The notes under the pieces were generated by a model that saw only the letters and a list, made by a program, of their open reading frames with translations, ran no database searches and had not been told where the DNA came from. The position numbers and the translations under genes were made by a program. From Hyphomicrobiales bacterium (GTDB lineage Bacteria; Pseudomonadota; Alphaproteobacteria; Rhizobiales; Beijerinckiaceae): a DNA stretch of 64,000 nt. The stretch spans positions 62,001 through 126,000 of the forward strand of contig JAIXTM010000001.1 in NCBI GenBank assembly GCA_027483945.1, given 5' to 3'. How positions within the stretch are numbered: the first letter of the stretch is position 1; the number at the start of each line of letters is the position of its first letter. Of this stretch, positions 34,090 through 45,032 are shown piece after piece.

Positions 34090-34195
34090 CGGTCGGCGCG
34101 GCCCGTTGTGACGTCGCTGGTCGCTCCGGTATATCCCAGCCGGCCGCGCCCCGTCACGGCGCAAGGCTCAACCGACCCGAAACGGCAGCAGGCCC

Positions 34196-35662
34196 ATGGC
34201 GAAGAGACCCGCCCTGATGATCCAGGGCACAGGCTCCAATGTGGGCAAGTCCCTCCTGGTGGCGGGCCTGTGCCGGCTCTTCGCGGACAGGGGCGTGCGG
34301 GTCGCGCCGTTCAAGCCGCAGAACATGTCGAACAACGCCGCCGCCGTGGACGGCGGCGAGATCGGCCGGGCGCAGGCGCTGCAGGCCCGGGCCGCGCGCG
34401 TTCCAGCGAACGTCCACATGAACCCGGTCCTGTTGAAGCCTGAGAGCATGACGGGCGCGCAGGTCATCGTGCAGGGCCGGCGGGCGGGCCGGATGATGGC
34501 GCGGGATTTCCGGCAGGCGCGTCGGCCGCTCTTGGAGCCGGTGCTGGAGAGCTTCGCGGTTCTGGAGGCCGAAGCCGACCTCATCCTGGTCGAGGGCGCG
34601 GGCTCGCCCGCCGAGACGAACCTGCGCGCGGGCGACATCGCGAATATGGGCTTTGCCCGCGCCGCCGGCGTGCCCGTCGTCATCGCCGGCGACATCGACC
34701 GGGGCGGCGTCATCGCGAGCCTCGTCGGAACCCATGCGGTTCTGGACGAGGCGGACCGCGCCATGGTCCGGGGCTTCCTCATCAACCGCTTCCGGGGCGA
34801 TGTCAGCCTGTTCGACGAGGGGCTTCAAACAATCGCGGAGCGCACGGGCTGGCCGTCTCTCGGAGTCGTGCCGTGGTTCGCGGACGCGCATCGCCTGCCG
34901 GCGGAGGACGCGCTTGACCTGATGGCGACCGGACCCCGGGCGGGGGCGTCCTTGCGGATCGCCGTCCCGGTCTGTCCCGGCATCGCCAATTTCGACGATC
35001 TCGACCCGCTGAAGCTGGAGCCGGGCGTGGAACTCGTCCTCGTCGGGCCGGGCACGCCGCTTCCGGTCTGCGACCTCGTCATCCTGCCGGGTTCCAAGGC
35101 GGCGCGGCGGGACCTCGCCTTCCTCAAGGCGCAGGGCTGGGACGTGGACATCGCCGCCCATGTGCGGCGCGGCGGGCACGTGCTCGGCCTGTGCGGCGGC
35201 TACCAGATGCTCGGCCGGTCCATCGCCGATCCGGAGGGGATCGAGGGCGAGGCGGGCACCAGCGCGGGGCTCGGGCTCATCGCGGTCGACACCGTGCTCG
35301 ATGCCGACAAGATCGTGCGGCCGGTCCTGGCGGCCGACGGGGCGAGCGGCGCCGCGATCGAGGCCTACGAGATCCATCTCGGCCGCAGCGAGGGGCCGGA
35401 CCGGGCGCGCGGGCCGTTCCGGCTCGACGGCGCGGTGGAGGGCGCGGCCTCCCCGGACGGGCGGATCGCCGGCACCTATCTCCATGGCCTCTTCGCCGCC
35501 GACGGGTTCCGCCGCGCCTTTCTGAAACGGCTCGGCGCGGAGGCGGGGACGGTGCCCTACGAGGCGCAGGTGGAGGCGACGCTCGACGCGCTGGCGGCGC
35601 ATCTGGCCGCCCATCTCGACATCGAGGCCATGCTGGCCATCGCCCGCTCGCGGGCCGGCTAG
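34196..35662 (+). CDS. cobQ: Cobyric acid synthase CobQ
   Basis: A 488-residue glutamine amidotransferase that amidates adenosylcobyrinic acid a,c-diamide at four side chains. The N-terminal dethiobiotin-synthetase-like domain starts [23 protein letters not shown] (ATP P-loop) and contains [11 protein letters not shown]; the C-terminal domain has the nucleophile Cys in [12 protein letters not shown] (near 335) and His in AGTYLHGLF. Its stop overlaps the convergent BtuF-like gene by four bases. It belongs to the B12 locus in this region. Confidence 0.96.
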   Translation: MAKRPALMIQGTGSNVGKSLLVAGLCRLFADRGVRVAPFKPQNMSNNAAAVDGGEIGRAQALQARAARVPANVHMNPVLLKPESMTGAQVIVQGRRAGRMMARDFRQARRPLLEPVLESFAVLEAEADLILVEGAGSPAETNLRAGDIANMGFARAAGVPVVIAGDIDRGGVIASLVGTHAVLDEADRAMVRGFLINRFRGDVSLFDEGLQTIAERTGWPSLGVVPWFADAHRLPAEDALDLMATGPRAGASLRIAVPVCPGIANFDDLDPLKLEPGVELVLVGPGTPLPVCDLVILPGSKAARRDLAFLKAQGWDVDIAAHVRRGGHVLGLCGGYQMLGRSIADPEGIEGEAGTSAGLGLIAVDTVLDADKIVRPVLAADGASGAAIEAYEIHLGRSEGPDRARGPFRLDGAVEGAASPDGRIAGTYLHGLFAADGFRRAFLKRLGAEAGTVPYEAQVEATLDALAAHLAAHLDIEAMLAIARSRAG

Positions 35663-36495
35663 CGGACTTTCGCGCGGATCTCCGCCGCCAGGGCGTCGAT
35701 CGCCGCCACGAGGGAGGGCCCGCCGCAGGTGAGGAGCGGCGCGCGGATGACGAGGCGGCGCTCGGGCGGAACGGCCCCGGCGAGTGCGGGATGGACGAGG
35801 AGGGCCGAACCCTGGTCCACGGCGCGGGCACTCTCCGAACCCAGGAGCAGGAAATCGGGCGGCGTCGCCACGACCTGCTCCAGCCGCACGAAACCGCCGG
35901 CCTTCAGGCCGAGCCGTTCCTGGAACGGCTCGAGCCCCATATGGCGCAGGAGCTCGGCGACGAGGCTCGCCTCGCCGGGCGTATAGCCCCGGACCTGGAG
36001 CGGCAGGATCGTGCGGCCGGCGGGCGCGATAGCCTTGCTGCGGGCGAGCGCGGCGTCGATCTCTGCGATCAGGGCCTCGCCCCGCTCCGGCACGCCGAGC
36101 CTGCCGGCAAGCGCGCGGATCTGCGAGCGGCCGTGCTCCACCGATTGCCAGGCCTCCAGCAGCATGACCGCGATGCCCTGGCTCTCCATGAAATCCCGCC
36201 GCGCCTTGCCGTCATAGCGGCCGGCGAGGACGAGGTCGGGCCTTGCGACCGTCATCACCTCGCCGCGCCCGGAATTGGCGGGGAAGCGGGCGGCATCCTG
36301 CGCGGCGAAGGACAGGCGCGGATCCCGCGAGAGCGGCGAGAGCGAGGCGATGCGCTCCGGGGCGAGGGCAAGCAGAAGCTGGTCGGCGCAGACGTTCAGC
36401 GAGGCGACGCGGCGGGGCGGCGACGCCAGGGCGGGGCTGCCGGCGAGGGCGGCGGCGAGACCGATCCGCAGGAGAAGGAGAAGGGGGCGGCGCAT
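35659..36495 (-). CDS. btuF: BtuF-like cobalamin-binding periplasmic protein
   Basis: A 278-residue helical-backbone metal/cobalamin binding protein. Signal peptide [23 protein letters not shown], mature start [26 protein letters not shown], typical of BtuF/FepB-like proteins; [24 protein letters not shown] follows. It reads away from the riboswitch-btuBCD operon, so its own promoter lies in the 36496-36606 gap. Assignment to cobalamin rests mainly on neighbours; iron-siderophore binding is the alternative. Confidence 0.8.
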   Translation of the reverse strand: MRRPLLLLLRIGLAAALAGSPALASPPRRVASLNVCADQLLLALAPERIASLSPLSRDPRLSFAAQDAARFPANSGRGEVMTVARPDLVLAGRYDGKARRDFMESQGIAVMLLEAWQSVEHGRSQIRALAGRLGVPERGEALIAEIDAALARSKAIAPAGRTILPLQVRGYTPGEASLVAELLRHMGLEPFQERLGLKAGGFVRLEQVVATPPDFLLLGSESARAVDQGSALLVHPALAGAVPPERRLVIRAPLLTCGGPSLVAAIDALAAEIRAKVR

Positions 36496-36606
36496 GGCGG
36501 CGGACCTTAGCCGCGCTGTGTCCGGAACGCCACGGATCACCCGGCCTGCCACGATGCCGCCAGAATCCGGTTGCGGCAGGGCGTCGCGGGCGCCTAGTCT
36601 CCGGCT

Positions 36607-36800
36607 CGACGTTGGTGCCCCGGGAGACCGGGGTGAAACGGGAACCCGGTGCGGACGCTTCCAAGCGCCCAAGGCCGGGGCTGCCCCCGCAACTGTAAGC
36701 GGCGAGCGGCGATCCGACATGACCACTGGGCCCAGATCGGGGCCCGGGAAGGTGGATCGCCGCGACGACCCGCGAGCCAGGAGACCGGCCAGCGTCACGA
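36607..36800 (+). ncRNA. Cobalamin (B12) riboswitch
   Basis: All conserved pieces are present in order: TTGGTGCC at 36612, GGGAACCCGGTG near 36640, the B12 box GCCCCCGCAACTGTAAGCGG near 36680, CCACTGGG near 36723, CCGGGAAGG near 36746, and GAGCCAGGAGACCGGCC near 36776. It lies upstream of btuB, whose ribosome site (GGAGGGAGG) and ATG follow 43 bases later, so it should repress the transporter when B12 is plentiful. Confidence 0.95.
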
Positions 36801-36843
36801 ACGCAACCCGTATTCCGCCGGAGGGGCGGAGGGAGGTCTATCC

Positions 36844-38826
36844 ATGTCCCGCTACCAGCGCGGCCGCCTTGCGGCCGTGACCGTCTGCCTATGCGCCGCG
36901 TCCGGCGCCGTTCCCGCCTTCGGCCAGCAGCCCGCCCCCGCCGGCGGCAGCTTCCCGCGCGCGGACATCGTCATCTCGCCGACGCGCGTCCCCACCGCGA
37001 TCTCCCGCGTCGGCAGCGCCATCTCGGTCATCACCCGCGAGGAGATCGAGAAGGCCAGCGCCAAGGACGTCTCCGACCTCCTGCGCCGGGTGCCCGGCCT
37101 GACCCTGACCCAGAATGGCGGGCCCGGCGCCACGCAGACCGTGCGCCTGCGCGGCATGGATGCCCGGCACACGCTCGTCCTGGTGGACGGGGTCCGCGTC
37201 AACGACCCGACCTCCACGGGCGGCGAATTCGACTTCGCCGCCCTGGTGCCGACCGATATCGAGCGGATCGAGGTGCTGCGCGGGCCGCAGACCGCGCTCT
37301 ATGGCTCGGATGCGCTCGGCGGCGTCATCGCCATCACCACCCGGCGGGGCCGCGGTGCGCCGCGCGTCTCGCTGCAGGCGGAAGGCGGCAGCTACGGCAC
37401 GCGCAGCGTGCGCGGCAGCGTCTCAGGCAGCCTCGACCGCATCTCCTACGCCTTCTCGGCGACGGACTACCAGACCGCAGGCTTCTCCCGCTACGGCTAC
37501 CGGATCGGCCGGATCGAGCGGAACTTCCCGTGGGGCCTCGAGCCCGACGCAGCCCGGCGCAGCGCGGTCACCGGCCGGATCGGCGTCGACCTGGCCGAGA
37601 CGCTGAAACTGGAGATCGGCGGCAGCGCGGCCCTGAACCGCTCGCAGTTCGACGGGGGCTTCGGGGCGTTCCCGGACACGCCGTCCAATGCCGATACGCG
37701 GCTCTATAACGGCTATGCGCGGCTGTCGGGCACGATGTTCGACATCTGGCGGCACAGCGTCACCGCCTTCGCCACGATCACCGACCGCGACAGCCGGGGC
37801 GTGTCCTTCGGCGGCGTGCCGGTGCGGCCCTCGCGCACCGACTTCTTCTATAACGGCCACCGGAACGGCGTCGAATACCAGGGCGATGTGAATTTCGGCG
37901 CCCTGGGCACCTTCGTCTACGGCGCCAAGGTGGAGCGGGAGAACTATCTCGGCACGTCGCGGTCGATCTTTCCCGTCTCGGGCCTGACCCGGCTCGACGA
38001 CAGCGCCTCGCAGGTCACCGATTCCATCTACGCGATGCACCAGATCAGCCTGTTCCAGCGGCTGCATCTCTCGCTCGGCGTGCGCTCGGACAATGTGGAG
38101 GCGGTGAAGACCTTCAACACGGGCCGCTTCACCGCCGCCTACGAGATCCCGGAGACCGGCACCAAGCTGCGCGCCAGCCTCGGCACCGGCGGCAAGGCGC
38201 CCTCGCTCTACCAGCGCTTCTCCACGCTCTACGGGACGCGCGGGCTGGTTCCGGAGGAATCGGTCGGCGTCGATGCGGGCATCGACCAGGTTTTCCTCGA
38301 CGGACGGGCGACGCTCTCGGCGACGATCTTCCGCAACCGCTACAAGAACTTCATCGACTTCGCGACGAGCCCGACCTGCCAGCCGTTCCAGGCCTTCGGC
38401 TGCTACATCAATATCGGCCGCGCGGCGACGCGGGGCGTCGAGGTGGAGGGCAAGGCCATCCTGATTGACGGCCTGCTGGAAGCGCGCCTTGCCTATACGT
38501 ATCTGCGCGCGGAGGACCTCTCGAACCGGCGCGAGCTGGCGCGGCGGCCCAGGAACGAGGCGCGGATCGCGTTCACGATCACGCCGTGGCGGGACCTGAC
38601 GATCGAGCCGGCCATCGTCGTGGTCGACCGGCGCTATTCCGGCACGAACCAGACGCAGAAGCTGAAGGCCTATGCGCGGCTTGACGTCCTCGCCGATTAT
38701 CGGATCAACGAGACGTTCACGGCCTTTGTCCGCGCCGAGAACCTGACCGACTCAAGGTACCAGGAGGTCAGGGATTACGGCACGGCGGGCCGGTCGTTCT
38801 ACGGGGGCGTGCGCGCCACATGGTGA
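36844..38826 (+). CDS. btuB: TonB-dependent cobalamin receptor BtuB
   Basis: A 660-residue outer-membrane receptor. Signal peptide to about residue 28 (GAVPAFGQQ); a TonB box-like stretch near ADIVISPTR (about 40); the plug (about 50-160; SVITREEIEKASAKDVSDLLRRVPG, QTVRLRGMDARHTLVLVDGVRVND, ERIEVLRGPQTALYGSDALGGVI); then the barrel, ending in aromatic GGVRATW, the final strand signature for membrane insertion. Directly under a B12 riboswitch, so cobalamin is the likely cargo. Confidence 0.95.
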   Translation: MSRYQRGRLAAVTVCLCAASGAVPAFGQQPAPAGGSFPRADIVISPTRVPTAISRVGSAISVITREEIEKASAKDVSDLLRRVPGLTLTQNGGPGATQTVRLRGMDARHTLVLVDGVRVNDPTSTGGEFDFAALVPTDIERIEVLRGPQTALYGSDALGGVIAITTRRGRGAPRVSLQAEGGSYGTRSVRGSVSGSLDRISYAFSATDYQTAGFSRYGYRIGRIERNFPWGLEPDAARRSAVTGRIGVDLAETLKLEIGGSAALNRSQFDGGFGAFPDTPSNADTRLYNGYARLSGTMFDIWRHSVTAFATITDRDSRGVSFGGVPVRPSRTDFFYNGHRNGVEYQGDVNFGALGTFVYGAKVERENYLGTSRSIFPVSGLTRLDDSASQVTDSIYAMHQISLFQRLHLSLGVRSDNVEAVKTFNTGRFTAAYEIPETGTKLRASLGTGGKAPSLYQRFSTLYGTRGLVPEESVGVDAGIDQVFLDGRATLSATIFRNRYKNFIDFATSPTCQPFQAFGCYINIGRAATRGVEVEGKAILIDGLLEARLAYTYLRAEDLSNRRELARRPRNEARIAFTITPWRDLTIEPAIVVVDRRYSGTNQTQKLKAYARLDVLADYRINETFTAFVRAENLTDSRYQEVRDYGTAGRSFYGGVRATW

Positions 38827-38830
38827 CCGC

Positions 38831-39856
38831 ATGAAGGATGGCGGCGGCCCCGCGAGGGCTTCGGGGCGGTTGAGCGCCATGCTGGCGCTCGCCGTCCTCA
38901 CCGCCGCCATCCTGTCGCTCGGTCTCGGGCCGGTGCGGATCGGGCCGATCGAGGCCGTCTCCGCGCTCTTCGGCGGCGAAGCCGGGCCGATCGGCGTCAT
39001 CGTCCGCGACATCCGCCTGCCCCGGGCGATCCTCGCCATCCTGATCGGCGGTTCGCTCGGCCTCTGCGGCGCAGCCCTGCAGGGATTGATGCGCAATCCG
39101 CTCGCCGCCCCCTCGGTTTTCGGCGCGCCACAGGCGGCGGGCCTCGGCGCGGTCGCCGCGCTCTATTTCGGCTTCGTCGAAGCCTATTCGGTGGCGCTTC
39201 CGGCGGCGGCCATTGCCGGGGCGGGCCTGTCGGTCGGCCTCGTCGTGCTGGTGGCGGGACCGCGGGCCTCGACCACCGTGCTCGTCCTCGCCGGGCTCGC
39301 GGTGGGAAGCCTCGCGGGTGCCGCGACGTCGCTGGCGCTCTCGCTCTCGCCCAACCCCTTCGCGCTCACCGAGATCGTGTTCTGGCTGCTGGGCTCGCTG
39401 GAGGACCGCACGATGCGCCACGTGGCGCTGGCGGGTCCGTTCATCGCGGCGGGCTGCGCCCTGATGCTGACGGCCGGCCGCGCGTTGCGGGCGCTGTCGC
39501 TCGGCGAGGAGGCGGCGGAGAGTCTGGGCGTCAACGTGGCGCTGACGCGGCTCCTCATCGTCGCGGGCGTCGCGCTCTGCGTCGGCGGCGGCGTGGCGGT
39601 CGCCGGCACGATCGGCTTCATCGGGCTGGTCGCGCCGCATCTGGTGCGTCCGCTCGTCGGGCACGATCCGCAGCGGGCGCTGGTGCCGTCCGCGCTGGCG
39701 GGGGCGCTGCTGCTCCTCGTCGCCGACATCGCGGTGCGGCTCATCCCCTCGGGCAGCGAGGTGAAGGTCGGCGTCCTCACCGCGCTCGTCGGCGTGCCGT
39801 TCTTCCTCTGGATCGTCATGCGCCGCCGCGCCGAACTGTCGGGAGCGCCCGCATGA
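38831..39856 (+). CDS. btuC: Cobalamin ABC transporter permease BtuC (FecCD family)
   Basis: A 341-residue permease with about ten helices. RDIRLPRAILAILIGGSLGLCGAALQGLMRNPLAAPSVFG (about 55-95) is the FecCD family hallmark; GTIGFIGLVAPHLVRPLVGHDPQ near 260 is the ATPase contact. Starts 4 bases after btuB. Cobalamin specificity follows from the riboswitch operon. Confidence 0.92.
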   Translation: MKDGGGPARASGRLSAMLALAVLTAAILSLGLGPVRIGPIEAVSALFGGEAGPIGVIVRDIRLPRAILAILIGGSLGLCGAALQGLMRNPLAAPSVFGAPQAAGLGAVAALYFGFVEAYSVALPAAAIAGAGLSVGLVVLVAGPRASTTVLVLAGLAVGSLAGAATSLALSLSPNPFALTEIVFWLLGSLEDRTMRHVALAGPFIAAGCALMLTAGRALRALSLGEEAAESLGVNVALTRLLIVAGVALCVGGGVAVAGTIGFIGLVAPHLVRPLVGHDPQRALVPSALAGALLLLVADIAVRLIPSGSEVKVGVLTALVGVPFFLWIVMRRRAELSGAPA

Positions 39857-40629
39857 GCGCCCCGTCATTGCGGGCCGAAGGGATCGGCGTCGCCCTGGCC
39901 GGGCGGCCGGTCCTGAAGGACGTGACGCTCGCGGTGGCGCCGGGTGCGCTCACCGTGCTGGTCGGGCCCAACGGCGCGGGCAAGACCACGCTGGTGCGGG
40001 CGCTTGCCGGGCTCGTGACGCCGCAGGCCGGGAGGGTGCTGCTCGGCTCGCAGCCCATCGGCGCCACGCCACGCGGGGTTCGCGCCCGCAGCCTCGCCTA
40101 CCTGCCCCAGGCGGGCGGCGTGACCTGGCCGATCCTGACCGAGGACCTGGTGGCCCTGGGGCGGATGCCCCACGGCGCGGCGCCGGGGCGGCTCTCGGCG
40201 ACCGACAGGGATGCGGTGGAGCGCGCCATCGCGCTGACAGCGATCGGGCCGCTGCGCCACCGCCCGGCCACCAGCCTCTCAGGAGGGGAGCGGGCGCGGG
40301 CCTTGCTCGCCCGGGTGCTGGCGGTGGAGGCGGCGATCGTGCTCGCGGACGAGCCGGTGGCCTCGCTCGATCCCCAGCACCAGATCGCGGTGATGGACGC
40401 GCTTCAAGCCGAGGCGAAGGCCGGGCGCTGCGTGGTCGCGGTGATGCACGACCTCGATCTCGCCGCGCGCTATGCCGACCGGCTCGTCGTGCTGGAGGCC
40501 GGCCGCATCCTCGCGGACGGGCCGCCCGGCGCGGTCCTGGACGACGCCGGGGTCGCCCGGGCCTTCGGCGTGTCGATCGCCGTGCGCAAGGACGAGGCCG
40601 GTCTGCGGGTCCAGATCGGCCGGGCGTGA
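39853..40629 (+). CDS. btuD: Cobalamin ABC transporter ATP-binding protein BtuD
   Basis: A 258-residue ATPase overlapping btuC by four bases. Walker A GPNGAGKTT near 37-44, signature LSGGERARALLARVL near 140, Walker B IVLADEPVASLDPQH near 158, switch His in VMHDLDLAARY. Length and sequence fit FecE/HmuV/BtuD. Last gene of the btuBCD operon. Confidence 0.92.
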   Translation: MSAPSLRAEGIGVALAGRPVLKDVTLAVAPGALTVLVGPNGAGKTTLVRALAGLVTPQAGRVLLGSQPIGATPRGVRARSLAYLPQAGGVTWPILTEDLVALGRMPHGAAPGRLSATDRDAVERAIALTAIGPLRHRPATSLSGGERARALLARVLAVEAAIVLADEPVASLDPQHQIAVMDALQAEAKAGRCVVAVMHDLDLAARYADRLVVLEAGRILADGPPGAVLDDAGVARAFGVSIAVRKDEAGLRVQIGRA

Positions 40630-40633
40630 AACC

Positions 40634-40939
40634 TCAGCGGCGGCGCCTTGGCGCCGGCTCGATGATCAGGAACTTGCGCCCATTGGCACGCCGGCCGACC
40701 TGCGCGCCGCCGCGGCGCGGCGAGGCGACGACATCCCGCCCGCGGCCACGGCCCCGGACGGCACCGCCGCCCCCGCCGCGCTCCGGCCCGAACCGGGCGA
40801 GGCAGGCATTGTAGGCCATCGGCTCGTCGATCCGCTCGCAATCGTCGATCGAGCGCGGCGCGGCGCGCTGGGCGGCGGCCGGGCCCGCCAGGGCGACGAG
40901 GAGGGCGAGGGCGGAGCCGAGGAGGACGGGGCGAAGCAT
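40634..40939 (-). CDS. Small secreted protein with basic glycine-rich tail
   Basis: A 101-residue protein with a signal peptide (LLGSALALLVALAGPAAAQ, cleavage near 24), a short region SIDDCERIDEPMAYNACLARFGP with two cysteines that may pair, and an Arg/Gly-rich tail. I recognise only a small hypothetical type found in Hyphomicrobiales. ATG 40939 is used; a GTG at 40942 is equally possible. It lies 9 bases beyond the pheT stop in the gene-dense reverse strand, so it is probably read from the pheST transcript or its own promoter. Confidence 0.6.
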   Translation of the reverse strand: MLRPVLLGSALALLVALAGPAAAQRAAPRSIDDCERIDEPMAYNACLARFGPERGGGGGAVRGRGRGRDVVASPRRGGAQVGRRANGRKFLIIEPAPRRRR

Positions 40940-40948
40940 CACGCGACC

Positions 40949-43372
40949 TTAACCCCGCAGGGCGGCGCCTGTCTTCTTCGTTACCTCCGCGACGATCTTC
41001 GCCGACACAGCCTCGAGATCCGCGTCGGTCAGGGTGCGTTCGGTCGGCTGGAGCACGACCTCCAGGGCTACCGACTTGCGGCCCTCGCCGATGCCCGCGC
41101 CCTCGTAGATGTCGAACACCGAGAGATCGGCGATCAGCGCGCGGTCGGCGCCCTGCGCGGCGCGCAGGATGTCGCCCGCCGGGACTGCCCGGTCGACCAC
41201 GAAGGCGAAGTCGCGCCTGACCGGCTGGAAGCCCGACAGAACGAGTTTCGGCTTCATCTTGGTGGGCTTGACCTTGGGCAGCGGCAGCGCGTCCAGCGTC
41301 AGCTCGAAGCCGACGACCGGGCCCTTGGCGTCCAGCGCTTTCAGCACGCGCGGATGCAGTTCGCCGAAGGCGCCGATGACGCCCTTGGGACCGAAGCGCA
41401 GGGTCGCGGAACGGCCGGGATGGTACCAGGCGGGGCCGCCCGGCACGATCTGGAGGCCGCCCAGCGGAATGCCGAGGGTTTCCAGAAGCGCCATGACGTC
41501 GGCCTTCGCCTCGAAGGCGTCGACGGGCCTCGCCGCGCCGTCCCAATGGCGTCCGGCGCCGGCATGGCGGGCCGTGCCGCGCCGGATCGCGGCGGCGGAC
41601 ATGGTCTGGCCCTCCGGCTCATCGGACGCGAAGACCTGGCCGACCTCGAACAGGGCGACGTCGCCGAAGCCCCTGTCCGCGTTGGCCTGGCCGGCGCGGA
41701 TCAGCCCGGCGAGCAGGGTCGGGCGCATGTCGGACAGGTCCGACGCGATGGGGTTGGCGAGCGCCAGCGACGGGTGCCCGCCGCCGAACAGCCTCGCCTC
41801 GGCCTTGCCGATGAAGGACCAGGTGATGGCCTCGACGAGGCCGCGCGAGGCGAGCGCACGGCGGGCGAGGCGCGTGCGCTTCTGCAGCACGGTGAGGACC
41901 GGACGCGGGACGATGGCCTCCACGCGCGGCAGCGGGACGGACGGCACGCGGTCGAGCCCGGCGATGCGCACGACCTCCTCCACGATGTCCGCCTTGCCTT
42001 CCACATCCGCCCGCCAGGACGGGGTGGCGATGCGCACCAGGTCGCCCTGGCCGGAGACGTGGAAGCCGAGCCGCGACAGGATGGTCTTCTGCTCGATGGC
42101 GTTGATGTCCTTGCCCGTCAGGCGCCGGACCTCGTGCCAGGGATATTCGATCATGCGGCCCGATTCCGGCACGTCGCCGACGACGACGCGCTCGGAGGGC
42201 TCGCCGCCGCAGAGATCCAGGATCATCTGCGTGGCAAGTTCCAGGCCCGGCAGGCAGAAATCAGGGTCGACGCCGCGCTCGAACCGGTAGCGCGCATCCG
42301 AGTTGATGCCGAGGCGGCGGCCGGTGCGGGCGATGGTCAGCGGATCCCAGAGCGCCGATTCCACCAGCACGTCGGTGGTCGTCTCGTCGCAGCCGGAATG
42401 CTCGCCGCCCATGATGCCGGCGATGGATTCCACGCCGTTATCGTCGGCGATGACGACGACTTCCGGGTCGAGCCGGTATGTCCGGCCGTCCAGCGCCACG
42501 ACCTCCTCGCCCTCCGCGGCGCGGCGCACGACGAGGTTGCCCTTGACCTTCCCCGCGTCGAAGACGTGGAGCGGCCGGCCCCGGTCGAAGGTGAGGAAGT
42601 TCGTGATGTCCACCAGCGCGTTGATCGGGCGCAGGCCGATGGCCTTGAGGCGCCGCTGCAGCCAGTCCGGCGAGGGGCCGTTCCGGACGCCGCGGATGAG
42701 GCGCAGGCCGAAGAGCGGGGCGAGGTGCTTGTCTTCCTCGGGGAAGGCGAGGTCGACGCCGACCGGGCAGGGATAGGTGCCGCGCACGGCCTGGGGCTCG
42801 CGCGTCACCAGCTTGCCGATCTCGGCCGCGGCCAGATCGCGCGCGATCCCGGCGATACCGGCGCAATCGGCGCGGTTGGGCGTCAGGTTGATCTCGATCA
42901 CGGGGTCGTCGAGCTTCGCCCATTGGGCATAGGGCATGCCCACGGGCGCCGCCGCATCGAGGTCGATGATGCCCTCGTGGTCCTCCGACAGGCCGAGCTC
43001 GAAGGCCGAGCACAGCATGCCGTTGGATTCCACGCCGCGGATGACGCCCTTGCCGAGCGTCATGTCCTTGCCGGGAATGTAAGTGCCGGCCGGCGCGAAC
43101 ACGGAGATCATGCCGGCCCGGCAATTGGGCGCGCCGCAGACGACCTGGATCGGCGCGGCCGCGCCGTAATCCACCATGGCGACCCGCAGGCGGTCGGCAT
43201 TCGGGTGCTGCTCGGCGGAGACGACGCGCGCGATCGTATAGGGCGCGAGCTGCGCCCCGGGATCGGCGATGCCCTCCACCTCGAGCCCGATCCGCGTCAG
43301 CGTCTCGGCGATCTCGGGCAGGGCGGCCTCGGTCTCCAGGTGGTCCCTGAGCCAGGAAAGGGTGAATTTCAT
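40949..43372 (-). CDS. pheT: Phenylalanyl-tRNA synthetase beta subunit
   Basis: An 807-residue beta subunit of the alpha2-beta2 enzyme. N-terminal tRNA-binding EMAP-like domain (about 40-150; [25 protein letters not shown]), B3/B4 editing domain (about 210-380), B5 (about 400-475) and the class II core-like region, then the C-terminal ferredoxin-like anticodon domain ([20 protein letters not shown]). GAGGAG precedes ATG 43372. It is 10 bases after pheS. Confidence 0.96.
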   Translation of the reverse strand: MKFTLSWLRDHLETEAALPEIAETLTRIGLEVEGIADPGAQLAPYTIARVVSAEQHPNADRLRVAMVDYGAAAPIQVVCGAPNCRAGMISVFAPAGTYIPGKDMTLGKGVIRGVESNGMLCSAFELGLSEDHEGIIDLDAAAPVGMPYAQWAKLDDPVIEINLTPNRADCAGIAGIARDLAAAEIGKLVTREPQAVRGTYPCPVGVDLAFPEEDKHLAPLFGLRLIRGVRNGPSPDWLQRRLKAIGLRPINALVDITNFLTFDRGRPLHVFDAGKVKGNLVVRRAAEGEEVVALDGRTYRLDPEVVVIADDNGVESIAGIMGGEHSGCDETTTDVLVESALWDPLTIARTGRRLGINSDARYRFERGVDPDFCLPGLELATQMILDLCGGEPSERVVVGDVPESGRMIEYPWHEVRRLTGKDINAIEQKTILSRLGFHVSGQGDLVRIATPSWRADVEGKADIVEEVVRIAGLDRVPSVPLPRVEAIVPRPVLTVLQKRTRLARRALASRGLVEAITWSFIGKAEARLFGGGHPSLALANPIASDLSDMRPTLLAGLIRAGQANADRGFGDVALFEVGQVFASDEPEGQTMSAAAIRRGTARHAGAGRHWDGAARPVDAFEAKADVMALLETLGIPLGGLQIVPGGPAWYHPGRSATLRFGPKGVIGAFGELHPRVLKALDAKGPVVGFELTLDALPLPKVKPTKMKPKLVLSGFQPVRRDFAFVVDRAVPAGDILRAAQGADRALIADLSVFDIYEGAGIGEGRKSVALEVVLQPTERTLTDADLEAVSAKIVAEVTKKTGAALRG

Positions 43373-43382
43373 CTGTCTCTCC

Positions 43383-44465
43383 TCACGCGCTCAGGCCGCC
43401 TGCCAGGGTCGGCAGGTCGAGCGGGCGGAAGCCGTAATGGGTGAGCCAGCGGATGTCGGCCTCGAAGAAGGGCCGCAGGTCCGGCATGCCGTATTTCAGC
43501 ATGGCGATGCGGTCGATCCCCATGCCCCAGGCGAAGCCCTGGTAGATGTCGGGATCGAGGCCGCAGTTCCTGATCACGTTGGGATGGACCATGCCGCAGC
43601 CCAGGATCTCCAGCCAGTCCTCGCCCTCGCCGAAGCGGATCTCGCCGCCCTTGCGGGAGCACTGGATGTCGACCTCCATGGAGGGCTCGGTGAAGGGGAA
43701 GAAGGACGGGCGGAAGCGCATCGTCACGCCGTCGACCTCGAAGAAGGCCTTGCAGAACTCCTCCAGGATCCACTTCAGGTGGCCCATATGGGAGCCCCGG
43801 TCGATGACGAGGCCCTCCACCTGGTGGAACATGGGCGTGTGGGTCTGGTCGCTGTCGCAGCGATAGGTCCGGCCCGGGATGATGACGCGGATCGGGGGCT
43901 CGACGCTCTTCATCGTCCGGATCTGCACCGGGGACGTGTGGGTGCGCAGCACCTTGCGCTCGCCGCGCGCGTCGGGCGGCAGGAAGAACGTGTCGTGCAT
44001 CTCCCGCGCCGGATGGCCGACGGGGAAGTTCAGCGCGGTGAAATTGTAGAAGTCGCTCTCGATGTCCGGGCCTTCGGCGACCGAGAAGCCCATATCGGCG
44101 AAGATGGCGGTGAGCTCGTCCACCACCTGGCTGATCGGGTGGATGCGGCCCATGACCTCGGGCGCGGGGCGCAGCGGCAGCGAGACGTCGACGGTCTCGG
44201 CGGCAAGGCGCGCCTCGAGCGCGGCCTCGGCCAGGGCTTCGCGGCGGGCGGCGAGCGCGCCCTGGACCTCGTCGCGCAGACCGTTGATCTGCGGGCCCTT
44301 CTCCTTGCGCTCGTCCGGCGTCATGGCGCCGAGCGTCTTCAGGAGGCCGGAGATCGAGCCGGACTTGCCGAGCGCCTCGATGCGCACGGCTTCAAGCGCG
44401 GCCTCGTCCTGCGCGGCGGAGATGCGGGAAAGCAGGTCGCCCTTCAGGGCGGACAGATCGGTCAT
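43383..44465 (-). CDS. pheS: Phenylalanyl-tRNA synthetase alpha subunit
   Basis: A 360-residue catalytic subunit. An N-terminal coiled coil (about 1-95) binds tRNA; the class II core follows with [19 protein letters not shown] (motif 1), [11 protein letters not shown] and [11 protein letters not shown] (motif 2 region), and [17 protein letters not shown] (motif 3). ATG 44465 gives the usual length; a longer frame to 44564 has no support. In the rpmI-rplT-pheS-pheT order. Confidence 0.96.
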   Translation of the reverse strand: MTDLSALKGDLLSRISAAQDEAALEAVRIEALGKSGSISGLLKTLGAMTPDERKEKGPQINGLRDEVQGALAARREALAEAALEARLAAETVDVSLPLRPAPEVMGRIHPISQVVDELTAIFADMGFSVAEGPDIESDFYNFTALNFPVGHPAREMHDTFFLPPDARGERKVLRTHTSPVQIRTMKSVEPPIRVIIPGRTYRCDSDQTHTPMFHQVEGLVIDRGSHMGHLKWILEEFCKAFFEVDGVTMRFRPSFFPFTEPSMEVDIQCSRKGGEIRFGEGEDWLEILGCGMVHPNVIRNCGLDPDIYQGFAWGMGIDRIAMLKYGMPDLRPFFEADIRWLTHYGFRPLDLPTLAGGLSA

Positions 44466-44553
44466 CGGTCCCTCGGGACTGGCGGCGGGAGCCTTCTGGC
44501 GAAGGATCTCCCCGGCGGCCCGGACCGGACGGCTCCGGGCCATACGTGACGCA

Positions 44554-44576
44554 CGGCGGGACATGTCATCCCGCCG
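44554..44576 (-). terminator. Hairpin between rplT and pheS, in a repeat-like segment
   Basis: Stem CGGCGGGA (44554-44561) with TCCCGCCG (44569-44576), loop CATGTCA, no T tract. The segment TGTCATCCCGCCGGGCGAAAG resembles the start of the palindromic repeats at 32078 and 56212, so it may be a repeat fragment that could also attenuate pheST. Confidence 0.45.
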
Positions 44577-44640
44577 GGCGAAAGTCTGGCCTCGGAAAAG
44601 GCTGGTTGGAGCGGAGGGAAGCCCTGCCGCGCCGCGGCGA

Positions 44641-45003
44641 TCACGCCGCGGCGAGCGAGCCCTTCGCCTTCTCGACGATGGCCGCGAAGGCCGCCGGCTC
44701 GCGGATGGCGAGATCGGACAGGACCTTGCGGTCGATCGCGACGCCGGCCTTGCCGAGGCCGTCGATAAATCGGCTGTAGGTCAGGCCGTGCTCGCGCACC
44801 GCCGCGTTGAGCCGCTGGATCCAGAGCGCGCGGAAGGTGCGCTTCTTGTTCTTGCGGTCGCGGTAGGCGTACTGCATCGAGCGATCGACGGCCGCCTTGG
44901 CGGTGCGGATCGTGTTCTTGCGACGACCGTAAAAGCCCTTGGCGGCCTTCAGGGTCTTCTTGTGCTTCGCGTGGGCGGTAACGCCCCTCTTCACGCGGGC
45001 CAT
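44641..45003 (-). CDS. rplT: 50S ribosomal protein L20
   Basis: A 120-residue L20, the usual length. It begins [35 protein letters not shown], with [36 protein letters not shown] in the middle, all diagnostic. It binds 23S rRNA early in assembly and can repress its own operon in other bacteria. 29 bases downstream of rpmI. Confidence 0.98.
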   Translation of the reverse strand: MARVKRGVTAHAKHKKTLKAAKGFYGRRKNTIRTAKAAVDRSMQYAYRDRKNKKRTFRALWIQRLNAAVREHGLTYSRFIDGLGKAGVAIDRKVLSDLAIREPAAFAAIVEKAKGSLAAA

Positions 45004-45032
45004 ATTGATCTCCTGGACTTAAAGGCTTCGGG

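Noticed and set aside
40472-43444. A 990-codon open frame on the plus strand
   Set aside because: It is antisense to pheT and overlaps btuD and a secreted-protein gene. Its product is a compositional mix rich in Arg, Asp and Gly with no domain. Long antisense frames are expected at this GC content.
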